DNA from: Lamellibrachia columna | Lineage: Eukaryota; Annelida; Polychaeta; Sabellida; Siboglinidae | Assembly: GCA_963662155.1 (NCBI GenBank) | Contig: OY759265.1 | Span: 57,255,652-57,319,651, forward strand | DNA length: 64,000 bases | Direction: 5' to 3' | Part shown: one piece after another, positions 11,101 to 21,223 of the stretch | How the letters are laid out: the number at the start of each line of letters is the position of its first letter | Position numbering within the stretch: the first letter of the stretch is position 1 | Translations under genes and position numbers: made by a program | The notes under the pieces: generated by a model | The model's database searches: none | Seen by the model: the letters and a program-made list of their open reading frames with translations, nothing else | Told to the model about the DNA's origin: nothing

Positions 11101-14100
11101 TTTGAATATTTTGGGGTGAATGTTATGTGTTTATTGCATGCACAGGGAACATTGTTTTGTGTGCGTGGTTTTATGATAACATTAAAAACATTAAGATTTT
11201 GCATTCTTTCTGTGCACTCCGCCCTCTGGATGTTAACTCACACATCGTTCCTGTGAACAGGTGGAGAACTTCAGCAAGGAAGTGCAAGTGACTGAAGCCC
11301 GGTGTTTCTACGGCTTCCAGATCACGATAGAAAACATCCACTCCGAGATGTACAGCTTACTGATAGATACTTACGTCAAGGACCCAACGCAAAAGTATGA
11401 TGTTCCAGCTTAGATTGGATGGCTAGAATGTTTAATAATGTAGTGTGAATTTTTAATGATGATAATTGACAACACTAAATACCTTGTTATATACAATGTC
11501 AATAACAGTTGGCGTGACAGAAATGAGATTGTCATAAATAAATTGCAAGTTCTTCAAGACTAACAATTTACCAAATTTGTCATAGTTAGGATATTCTTTT
11601 GCTGTATTTGCATAAATTCTTGTATGCTTCGAAAGTACACGACTGACACATAATCATGACTAAGCATTGTAAATGTGGCGCATTGCAGAGAGTTTCTGTT
11701 CAACGCCATTGAGACACTGCCGTGTGTGAAAAGGAAGGCAGACTGGGCAATGAAATGGATGAACAGTAGTAATGCTACGTATGGCGAACGGCTGTGTGCA
11801 TTTGCAGCAGTCGAAGGAATCTTCTTCTCTGGTTCGTTTGCGGCAATCTTCTGGCTGAAAAAGCGTGGCATCATGCCTGGACTCACATTCAGCAATGAAC
11901 TCATCAGTCGAGACGAGGTAGAGATTAACCTTAGTTTGTAGAGACTATACCTTTGTTTTTGACACAGGCATGTACAGAATGTATGGGCTGTACTTTGTAT
12001 GAGGAAAATAACATTTCAGAGTACATTTGTGATGTTGGCATCAGCCCATTCTTAATGTGCAACAATCACACAGCCGTCCCTTTGTACATGGGACTAACTG
12101 TGCAAATGCTGTTGGAAAATTCCACAGTTAAAATGTCAATTTAGAATGAATACCAGTCCCCCGACCCCCCCCCCCCAAAAAAAACCTTGTCAACAGGTAA
12201 TCAGTGTTGTCCATACGTTAACAGGTCAGGAAGAACAATATTTTCCCTTGGTCAGGGAATTTCAATGTTGTCAAATGTGAACTGCACTTTCATGGTAATC
12301 TTTGGCAATATGATGTTTCACAGATCTTGTGCAACATAAATTTTAAAATCTCGGTTCTAATTTCATATGAAGAGTATTTGGTGGCTGTGTGGCAACTGGG
12401 AGGGCATTGTAAAAAAAAACAGGCTTTGTAATTTTAATTTTTTTTTAAGTTGGATGTCTGCATTTATCCGACATGATTTAAGAAAATATGTTTTCTGTTA
12501 GTGAACATCAAGAACTTAACTTGTTGTTGCAGGGCTTGCATACAGACTTTGCCTGCTTAATGTTCAGCTATCTTCGCCATGCCCCACCACAAGAACGTAT
12601 CTACGAGATCATTACAGACGCTGTGACAATAGAGCAGGAGTTCCTGGCTGACGCACTGCCTGTGGCCCTCATTGGTATGAACTGTGACAGCATGAAGACA
12701 TACATCGAGTTTGTAGCAGACCGACTACTCATCGACCTTGGCTGTGATAAGGTATAGCTACATGTTTATAACATACAGTGAAACCTGCCCATAGCGGACA
12801 TTGCAGGCACTATGCAATATGTCCATTACGAGAAGGTGTCCGTTATGGAGAAGTTTATGTGAACACTCACTAGGTGGCACCATTAAATATAATGGTGCCA
12901 CCTAGTGAGTGTTCACATAAGTGGGTGTGTTGTTGTTTGTTGGTATTGTTGCGAGCAGTGCAAATATACAGTTAATAAAACAATACAAGAGCTGTCATTA
13001 ATAAAAGTGGGCCAAAAACTTAGTTGGTGGAAATGTCATTAATCACACAGTGTTGCTGCATTCCACTGCATGGAAAACAGGTGGTGTGTGGGGCCCGTGA
13101 TTGGTCCCATGTAATCACCATTTCTTTGACCCCCCTCTATTATTAATCCACCGAGTGACATAATTTAAATTGTGTTGGACGAATGGTAATATTGACTTCT
13201 TCATTCACTTTGTTTGGAGCTTGGCTTCTGAGAGCGAGTTTTTGTGAAAACAAAGCATGGTTAGGAAAGCGTGTCCTGAAACGACTGATGTCCGAGAGAA
13301 GCCAAGCGGTGAATGTTTACACAACAGGTGGTTGCCTAGGCTCGCCTAATTTGGAGCACATTTCTTATACTTTCATGGAATTGTCAATGCACTTTGATGT
13401 GTCCGCAAGCGGCAGTGTGACTATGAATGGTTGGATCCAAATTCTGTTGTTCACATTGGCCATTCGAAACTTTCAAAAGTATCTGTTATGGACAGGTGTC
13501 TGCTAAGGAAATAAAGTGCCTTATTTCTGGTTGTAATCAAGCATTGATGAGCAAGATATTTTATGAGCAATATTTTAATTATCAGGTGGTCGCAGTTTTT
13601 CAGCCGTATTGCCCACAAAAAACCAATTGCTTGTTTTATGGAATTTGTTAAGAAAACAATTATTGCCTTTGTTCACTTACTTCATAACCATGCAAACACT
13701 GATTATTGCCTTTGTTCACTTCATAACCATGCAAACACTGATTATTGCCTTAGTTCACTTCATAACCATGCAAACACTGATTATTGCCTTTGTTCACTTA
13801 CTTCATAACCATGCAAACACTGATTATTGCCTTAGTTCACTTACTTCATAACCATGCAACACTGATTATTGCCTTAGTTCACTTACTTCATAACAATGCA
13901 AACACTGATTATTGCCTTTGTTCACTTCATAACCATGCAAACACTGATTATTGCCTTAGTTCACTTACTTCATAACCATGCAAACACTGATTATTGCCTT
14001 TGTTCACTTCATAACCATGCAAACACTGATTATTGCCTTTGTTCACTTACTTCATAACCATGCAAACACTGATTATTGCCTTTGTTCACTTACTTCATAA

Positions 14101-15437
14101 CCATGCAAACACTGATTATTGCCTTTGTTCACTTACTTCATAACCATGCAAACACTGATTATTGCCTTTGTTCACTTACTTCATAACCATGCAAACACTG
14201 ATTATTGCCTTTGTTCACTTACTTCATAACCATGCAAACACTGATTATTGCCTTTGTTCACTTACTTCATAACCATGCAAACACTGATTATTGCCTTTGT
14301 TCACTTACTTCATAACCATGCAAACACTGATTATTGCCTTTGTTCACTTACTTCATAACCATGCAAACACTGATTATTGCCTTTGTTCACTTACTTCATA
14401 ACCATGCAAACACTGATTATTGCCTTTGTTCACTTACTTCACAACCATGCAAACACTGATTATTGCCTTAGTTCACTTACTTCACAACCATGCAAACACT
14501 GATTATTGCCTTAGTTCACTTACTTCATAACCATGCAAACACTGATTATTGCCTTAGTTCACTTACTTCACAACCATGCAAACACTGATTATTGCCTTTG
14601 TTCACTTACTTCATAACCATGCAAACACTGATTATTGCCTTAGTTCACTTACTTCACAACCATGCAAACACTGATTATTGCCTTAGTTCACTTACTTCAT
14701 AACCATGCAAACACTGATTATTGCCTTTGTTCACTTACTTCATAACCATGCAAACACTGATTATTGCCTTTGTTCACTTACTTCATAACCATGCAAACAC
14801 TGATTATTGCCTTTGTTCGCTTCATAACCATGCAAACACTGATTATTGCCTTTGTTCACTTACTTCATAACCATGCAAACACTGATTATTGCCTTAGTTC
14901 ACTTACTTCATAACCATGCAAACACTGATTATTGCCTTTGTTCACTTACTTCATAACCATGCAAACACTGATTATTGCCTTTGTTCACTTCATAACCATG
15001 CAAACACTGATTATTGCCTTTGTTCACTTACTTCATAACCATGCAAACACTGATTATTGCCTTTGTTCACTTCATAACCATGCAAACACTGATTATTGCC
15101 TTAGTTCACTTACTTCATAACCATGCAAACACTGATTATTGCCTTAGTTCACTTACTTCATAACCATGCAAACACTGATTATTGCTTTAGTTCATGCAAA
15201 CACTGATTATCATCATGTAAACATCATAGCTGAATCTTTTTACATCATCAACAGGATATCTTAGAATTTCACTTTTGTTTTCAGTTCTACAATTCCGAGA
15301 ATCCATTCGACTTTATGGAGCACATTTCACTGGAAGGCAAGACTAACTTCTTTGAGAAGAAAGTTGCAGAGTATCAGAAAATGGGAGTGATGTCATCCCA
15401 GGAGAGTCGCAGCTTCACTCTTACGGCAGATTTCTAG
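8187..15437 (+). CDS. RRM2: ribonucleoside-diphosphate reductase small subunit (R2)
   Basis: Complete gene with eight exons: 8187-8264, 8380-8433, 8580-8618, 10135-10404, 11261-11394, 11689-11917, 12533-12751 and 15285-15437 (stop TAG). Phases are consistent and the product is 391 aa, against about 389 in mammals. It forms the diiron-tyrosyl radical subunit that, with R1, reduces NDPs to dNDPs. All di-iron ligands are visible: D140 (ASDGIVNEN), E171 and H174 (ENIHSEMY), E234 (AVEGIFFSG), E268 and H271 (DEGLH, split across exons 6/7). The radical tyrosine is Y178. The C-terminus SFTLTADF is the R1-docking tail. The first 57 residues, coded by three tiny exons, are lysine-rich and poorly conserved, as in vertebrate R2. 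Introns 3 and 7 are enlarged by a SINE, a LINE fragment, a hairpin element and a 1.5-kb minisatellite ending about 75 bp before exon 8. RRM2 is favoured over the p53R2 paralogue only because of the long N-terminal extension. Confidence 0.96.
9086..9187 (-). mobile_element. tRNA-derived SINE, head and start of body, decayed
   Basis: GGCAAAGTGGGGTAATAAAA and TTGCCTAAGCTTCGAAAACG are the inverse of the body of the 22137 element, followed by a degenerate inverse tRNA head. It lies in RRM2 intron 3. Confidence 0.6.
9400..9715 (+). mobile_element. LINE 3'-end fragment in RRM2 intron 3
   Basis: Across frames it encodes [18 protein letters not shown] then [11 protein letters not shown] and [15 protein letters not shown], the typical C-terminal end of CR1/Jockey-type reverse transcriptase ORFs (NxWNxLP..V.A.....FK). 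Frameshifts and a stop are present. It is a different subfamily from the LINE at 47.2-51.1 kb. Confidence 0.65.
10405..11260 (+). other. RRM2 intron 4, no further element recognised
   Basis: Sequence between RRM2 exons 4 and 5. It is AT-rich with only short chance reading frames. I see no repeat array or transposon end. Confidence 0.5.
12770..13520. mobile_element. probable decayed DNA transposon in RRM2 intron 7
   Basis: Near 12777 the sequence has CAGTGAAACCTGCCCATAGC then GTCCATTACGAGAAGGTGTC, and near 13480 TCTGTTATGGACAGGTGTCT. Such 'GTCCGTTATGGAGAGGTGTCCGC' strings are common in Tc1/pogo-type element ends. Clean ends and target duplications are not visible. It contains the hairpin at 12855-12920. 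Confidence 0.45.
12855..12920. repeat. perfect 31-bp inverted repeat with a 4-nt loop
   Basis: Arms 12855-12885 and 12890-12920 are exact inverse complements separated by AATA. The centre reads GGTGGCACCATTA / TAATGGTGCCACC. In the RRM2 pre-mRNA this would form a 31-bp hairpin. Confidence 0.95.
13675..15205. repeat. 43/39-bp minisatellite, about 36 copies, in RRM2 intron 7
   Basis: The unit is CATAACCATGCAAACACTGA plus TTATTGCCTTTGTTCACTTACTT; about a quarter of copies lack TTAC and are 39 bp. Single-base variants (TTAGTTCAC for TTTGTTCAC, CACAACC for CATAACC) occur in runs. It ends about 75 bp upstream of the exon 8 acceptor. Confidence 0.96.
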
Positions 15438-15787
15438 AAATCACAGCTTCGAGGATATGAAAAACTTTATTTCGGTGCCTTCAGTAAGGTGAACCATAGC
15501 AAATGCTAAGATTCTAGTACTAGTGTATTCGTTTGCATATGCTTTTTACTGCCAAAATTTTTAGAATAATTTTTACCATTATTCTTTTATAGTTTCACTT
15601 TGTCAATTTAATTGGCCAGTGTGTTAAATGTGTTTTAATGTTGGCATCAGGTACCTGTTGGTTTTATACATTTTATGGCAACTGTACATTTTATAAATCC
15701 ATGTTGTTGAGTGGAGTGGGTGTGTGTGTGTATGTGTGAAAGAGAGAGTGCATAATTAATCCTTTATCAATAATATTTTATAGAACC

Positions 15788-15793
15788 AATAAA
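15788..15793 (+). terminator. candidate RRM2 polyadenylation signal
   Basis: A canonical AATAAA lies 350 bp after the RRM2 stop codon. Another AATAAA follows near 15858. The LINE debris begins about 200 bp further on, so the native 3' end probably lies near 15810. Inferred from the hexamer only. Confidence 0.5.
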
Positions 15794-15992
15794 CTATTCA
15801 AACATTATTTTGTATTTGAACATTTCTACAGGATTGGCCATATCAAAGATAAATGACAATAAACCCTGTGGTATCGGATGGCATAATCAATTGTATGGTT
15901 TTTTACTGGCAGATGTCAAGTTTTTAGAAAGTTTAAACATTGAAATAAACAGTAACAAACAGCATTCACAAACTAGCAGTGGCAGATGTGAT

Positions 15993-16170
15993 TAAAATTT
16001 TGGGAAATGTAAATGCCTATACACAGGACACGGGAACTTGGATGTAAACTATAAAATGGGAGATACTGTTCTAGCTTCAAAGGGTAATACAATTCTGGGG
16101 TTGATTGGGAGAAGTATGTAGGAAGAGCTAATTATACCTCTGTATGAAGCAATAGTTAGGCTTCGTTTAT
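15993..16170 (+). mobile_element. LINE C-terminal fragment after RRM2
   Basis: Nucleotide match to 50281-50540 of the large LINE with an internal deletion: GGGAAATGTAAATGC, AAAATGGGAGATACTGT, CAAAGGGTAATACAATTCTG and CCTCTGTATGAAGCAATAGT. Stops are present. Confidence 0.75.
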
Positions 16171-16214
16171 TTATACATTTTGACATCAATGTAAATCAGA
16201 AGGTAAAAATAAAA

Positions 16215-17850
16215 AACGTATGGGAGAAACTTCCATAAAGGTAACTAAAGATATGAGAAAATACTTAGCAAAGCTAGATTGGAATAACATGCTGATGAAT
16301 AAGACTGCAATTGAATGTTGGAATATTTAAAAATATGAAATTGAGAGTATCATGGATAAATTTGTCCCTTGAAAAAACAAGGAAATAGGTCTAGAAAGAA
16401 GCATTTGTCAAAAGAAGCTATTAGAAAAATAGTGTTTAAGCAAACTATGTGGAGGGTTTATAGGTGTACTAGAAAGGATGATGCAAATTACAAAGAGGCA
16501 CTTAACCTAGCTACAACTGAAATTAGAATATCTAAAAGAACCTTTGAAAAAAATTGGCAGGTAATATAAAAAATTACAGCAAGAGTTTCTATGCTTATGG
16601 TGGAATTCCTTGTAAAACATAAATTAAATACATTTCAACACGGTTTCCTGAAAGCAAGGTCATGTTTTTTGGAAGAAATTACAAAGTGGGTAGATGACGG
16701 GTCTCCAGTGGATGTTGTCTACTTAGATTTTCAGAAAGCTTTCGATAAATTGCCACATCAAAGATTGTTACTTAAACTAAAAGCCCATGGTATAGGTAAT
16801 GATGTAATCAACTGGATAGAAGAGTGGCTTACACACAGAAGAGTAATAGTAGATGGTGAGATTTCAAACTGGAAATCTGTTTTGAGTGGTGTACCACAGA
16901 GATCAGTATTATGTCCTATACTGTTTTCAATATACATAAATGATTTGGAAGATGACATATCTAGCAAAGTACTTAAATTTGCAGATGACAAAAGTATTCA
17001 GAAAGGTTACTAATGTTACAGATAACCAAAGTTTACAGGATGATTTAGATAAATTAGTTAAATGGTCAGAAAAATGGCAAATGTTATTCAATTTTGTGTA
17101 AATGCATACATGTAGGACATGGAAACATGGACGAAGAATATAAAATGGGGGATGCTGTACTAGGTAGAACCACACAAGAAAAGGACTTAGGAGTAACATT
17201 TAGTGCTGACAGGAAAGTTTCAGAGCAATGTCGGATTGCTGCTTCGAAAGGAAGTCAAATTCTAGAGCTAATTAGGAGAACTATCACGTATAAGGAGGAA
17301 CAGCTAATTGTACCCCTGTACAAAGCAATAGTTAGACCACATTTGGAATATTGTATTCAAGCATAGAGGCCGTATCGTAAAAAGGACATTGACAAGTGCA
17401 AGAGCAACTAAAATGATTCCAGAATTGAGAGGCCTTAGTTATGAAAGCCGTTTATTACAATGTGGTTTGACAACACTAGAGACCAGGAGACCAAATAGAA
17501 GTGTTTAAAATAGCGAATGGTTATGAGGATGTTGATAGGATTATGTTCTTCAAACTTAAAGAAGGCAGTAGAACCAGAGGACACAAAGCAGCATTAGTTA
17601 AGGAGCAGTGTAGGTTGGACATGAGAAAGTACTCTTTCTCATAGAGGGTGGGTGATAAATGAATGGAACAAACTGCCAAATGATTGTGTTAATGCTAGTA
17701 GTGTGAATATTAAAAAAAATAGAATTGACAGATATCTGATAAGGACGGGCTACACATAGATGAGAAAATTGTTGGACTCTTGATAAGCCAATGGCTTCCT
17801 TGTCCACTTGCGATCTGGAACTTGTTGTTTGGGATGGCAATCTTGTTAAA
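16215..17850 (+). mobile_element. internally deleted CR1-like LINE copy
   Basis: Collinear with about 48885-51065 of the larger LINE. Readable blocks include RSRKKHLSKEAIRKI, YLDFQKAFDKLPHQRLLLKL, SGVPQRSVLCPILFSIYIND and a damaged FADD (FADDK). A deletion near 16560-16590 removes what corresponds to about 49245-49760. RT motif A is intact (KAFDK), unlike in the larger copy. Multiple frameshifts and stops make it dead. It ends in ATGGCAATCTTGTTAA like the larger copy. Confidence 0.85.
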
Positions 17851-17869
17851 AATTATACTGTATACAAGC

Positions 17870-18235
17870 TTGGAGACCATATTATAAGAAGGATGTAGAC
17901 ATGCTAGAATGAATACAGAGATGAGCAAACTAAACTGATTTCAGAACTGAGAGACTTTGTTATGAAAGACTAAGTATATGATTTGACAACCCTAGAGACA
18001 AGGTTAAGAGGAGATCAAATTTAAGTTTTTAAAATATTGAATGTTGAATGGTTATGAAAATATTGATAGAAGTATTTTTCCCTATTTAGGAATAGAAGTA
18101 CTATAGGACAAGGAACAGTGTAGACTAAATACCAGACAGTTATTCTCATACAAGATGATAAATGTATGGAACAAATTATCTACTTGTATTCATGCAAGTA
18201 GTGTGAATATCTCTGAAGAGCAGGTTACAGATGAA
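17870..18235 (+). mobile_element. third LINE 3'-end fragment
   Basis: AGACATGCTAGAATGAATAC, GATTTCAGAACTGAGAGAC and AGGAGATCAAATTTAAGTTT follow the same order as 50585-50950 of the larger LINE but are more diverged. With the two preceding fragments it forms a cluster of three partial copies in the 3' flank of RRM2. Confidence 0.65.
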
Positions 18236-18297
18236 TAATCTATACAGTTCACTGCAGACTCACATGTAGCACAAAGATTGAGTGAAAATGACCCAGG

Positions 18298-18320
18298 GAT
18301 TTATTAACAACTTTATTTCT
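18298..18320 (-). terminator. candidate RNF144 polyadenylation signals
   Basis: Two TTTATT strings (AATAAA on the minus strand) at about 18299 and 18314 are the first convincing signals I noted beyond the exon-derived array. If used, the 2.3-kb array would form most of the RNF144 3'UTR. A weaker or earlier signal inside the array was not seen. Confidence 0.3.
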
Positions 18321-18867
18321 CAAGATTAGATATGTTAGATACGTGAAAAAAATATAATAACATGCAATATATTACATATACTATTTACAAGACCACATAA
18401 AACCTCTATCTGAGGTATAATTGTAGCATTTACCATGATGAGTATCGTATCTCAAACATTAATAAATATACATTAAAATAGGAGAACAGTTTTGTTCCAT
18501 GTTGGATAGCCTAGTGTTGCAGATTATGCTGGAATTGACAATGTAATTTTTATGGCAAAATAAAACCATTTTGTTTCATTATTACAGGCAGCCATGACCT
18601 AAACTCTTGGGTTTCATTTTTTGTGTATCACACAAACATGATGTACATATTTGTAATGTAGTTCATATATATGTGAAAATAGCTCATTAGTAGTATAATA
18701 TTATTATGGTGAGAGAATATCCGCAGAAAGACCAGAGAGGACAAACAGAAATAGACGGCAGCTCAAATTTGTTCTTAAAGCTTAAAAAGTTATACGACAG
18801 ATCCTCAAAGATAGTTTTATGGAGTGCATACCGCACATGAACGACCATGGCGTGTTCTCGAGCTGGT

Positions 18868-21223
18868 GGCAGGCCTTGCACTTACAGCAGAGAATGCAGG
18901 GGCGCTGTCAGACAATCACATTCTCAGTGTCGTCATCGCTGGCCTTGCACTTACAGCAGAGAATGCAGGGGCGCTGTCAGACAATCACATCCTCAGTGTC
19001 GTCTTCACAGGCCTTGCACTTACAGCAGAGAATGCAGGGGGCGCTGTCAGACAATCACGTCCTCAGGGTCGTCATCGCTGGCCTTGCACTTACAGCAGAG
19101 AATGCAGGGGGCGCTGTCAGACAATCACATCCTCAGGGTCGTCATCGCAGGCCTTGCACTTACAGCAGAGAATGCGGGGGGCGCTGTCAGACAATCACGT
19201 CCTCAGGGTCGTCATCGCAGGCCTTGCACTTACAGCAGAGAATGCAGGGGGCGCTGTCAGACAATCACGTCCTCAGGGTCGTCATCGCAGGCCTTGCACT
19301 TACAGCAGAGAATGCGGGGGGCGCTGTCAGACAATCACGTCCTCAGGGTCGTCATCGCAGGCCTTGCACTTACAGCAGAGAATGCGGGGGGCGCTGTCAG
19401 ACAATCACATCCTCAGTGTCGTCTTCACAGGCCTTGCACTTACAGCAGAGAATGCGGGGGGGGGCGCTGTCAGACAATCACGTCCTCAAGGTCGTCATCG
19501 CAGGCCTTGCACTTACAGCAAAGAATGCAGGGGGCGCTGTCAGACAATCACGTCCTCAGGGTCGTCATCGCAGGCCTTGCACTTACAGCAGAGAATGCAG
19601 GGGGCGCTGTCAGACAATCACGTCCTCAGGGTCGTCATCGCAGGCCTTGCACTTACAGCAGAGAATGCGGGGGGGGGGGGCGCTGTCAGACAATCACGTC
19701 CTCAGGGTCGTCATCGCAGGCCTTGCACTTACAGCAGAGAATGCGGGGGGGGCGCTGTCAGACAATCACATCCTCAGGGTCGTCATCGCAGGCCTTGCAC
19801 TTACAGCAGAGAATGCAGGGGGCGCTGTCAGACAATCACGTCCTCAGGGTCGTCATCGCAGGCCTTGCACTTACAGCAGAGAATGCGGGGGGGGGGCGCT
19901 GTCAGACAATCACATCCTCAGGGTCGTCATCGCAGGCCTTGCACTTACAGCAGAGAATGCAGGGGCGCTGTCAGATAATCACGTCCTCAGTGTCGTCTTC
20001 ACAGGCCTTGCACTTACAGCAGAGAATGCAGGGGCGCTGTCAGACAATCACGTCCTCAGGGTCGTCATCGCAGGCCTTGCACTTACAGCAGAGAATGCAG
20101 GGGCGCTGTCAGACAATCACGTCCTCAGGGTCGTCATCGCAGGCCTTGCACTTACAGCAGAGAATGCAGGGGGCGCTGTCAGACAATCACGTCCTCAGGG
20201 TCGTCATCGCAGGCCTTGCACTTACAGCAGAGAATGCAGGGGGCGCTGTCAGACAATCACGTCCTCAGGGTCGTCATCGCAGGCCTTGCACTTACAGCAG
20301 AGAATGCGGGGGGGGGCGCTGTCAGACAATCACATCCTCAGGGTCGTCATCGCAGGCCTTGCACTTACAGCAGAGAATGCAGGGGCGCTGTCAGACAATC
20401 ACGTCCTCAGGGTCGTCATCGCTGGCCTTGCACTTACAGCAGAGAATGCAGGGGGCGCTGTCAGACAATCACATCCTCAGTGTCGTCTTCACAGGCCTTG
20501 CACTTACAGCAGAGAATGCAGGGGCGCTGTCAGACAATCACGTCCTCAGGGTCGTCATCGCAGGCCTTGCACTTACAGCAGAGAATGCAGGGGCGCTGTC
20601 AGACAATCACGTCCTCAGGGTCGTCATCGCTGGCCTTGCACTTACAGCAGAGAATGCAGGGGTGCTGTCAGACAATCACATCCTCAGTGTCGTCTTCACA
20701 GGCCTTGCACTTACAGCAGAGAATGCAGGGGGCGCTGTCAGACAATCACGTCCTCAGGGTCGTCATCGCAGGCCTTGCACTTACAGCAGAGAATGCAGGG
20801 GGCGCTGTCAGACAATCACGTCCTCAGGGTCGTCATCGCAGGCCTTGCACTTACAGCAGAGAATGCAGGGGGCGCTGTCAGACAATCACATCCTCAGGGT
20901 CGTCATCGCAGGCCTTGCACTTACAGCAGAGAATGCAGGGGCGCTGTCAGACAATCACGTCCTCAGGGTCGTCATCGCAGGCCTTGCACTTACAGCAGAG
21001 AATGCAGGGGGCGCTGTCAGACAATCACGTCCTCAGGGTCGTCATCGCAGGCCTTGCACTTACAGCAGAGAATGCAGGGGGCGCTGTCAGACAATCACGT
21101 CCTCAGGGTCGTCATCGCAGGCCTTGCACTTACAGCAGAGAATGCAGGGGGCGCTGTCAGACAATCACGTCCTCAGGGTCGTCATCGCAGGCCTTGCACT
21201 TACAGCAGAGAATGCAGGGGGCA
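18868..21223 (-). repeat. about 34 copies of a 70-bp unit made from the last RNF144 exon
   Basis: Each unit, read on the minus strand, contains the last coding part of RNF144 ([19 protein letters not shown], stop TGA) plus a few bases of 3' flank (CAGCG). The most 5' unit in gene orientation is the real end of the CDS at 21157-21222. Copies vary in a G-run from 4 to about 11 bases, in GTCATCGCA versus GTCTTCACA, and in ACGTCC versus ACATCC. Each unit also contains TGTAAGTGC, a consensus 5' splice-site string. The plus strand lacks stops over long stretches, giving huge but meaningless frames. Confidence 0.96.
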
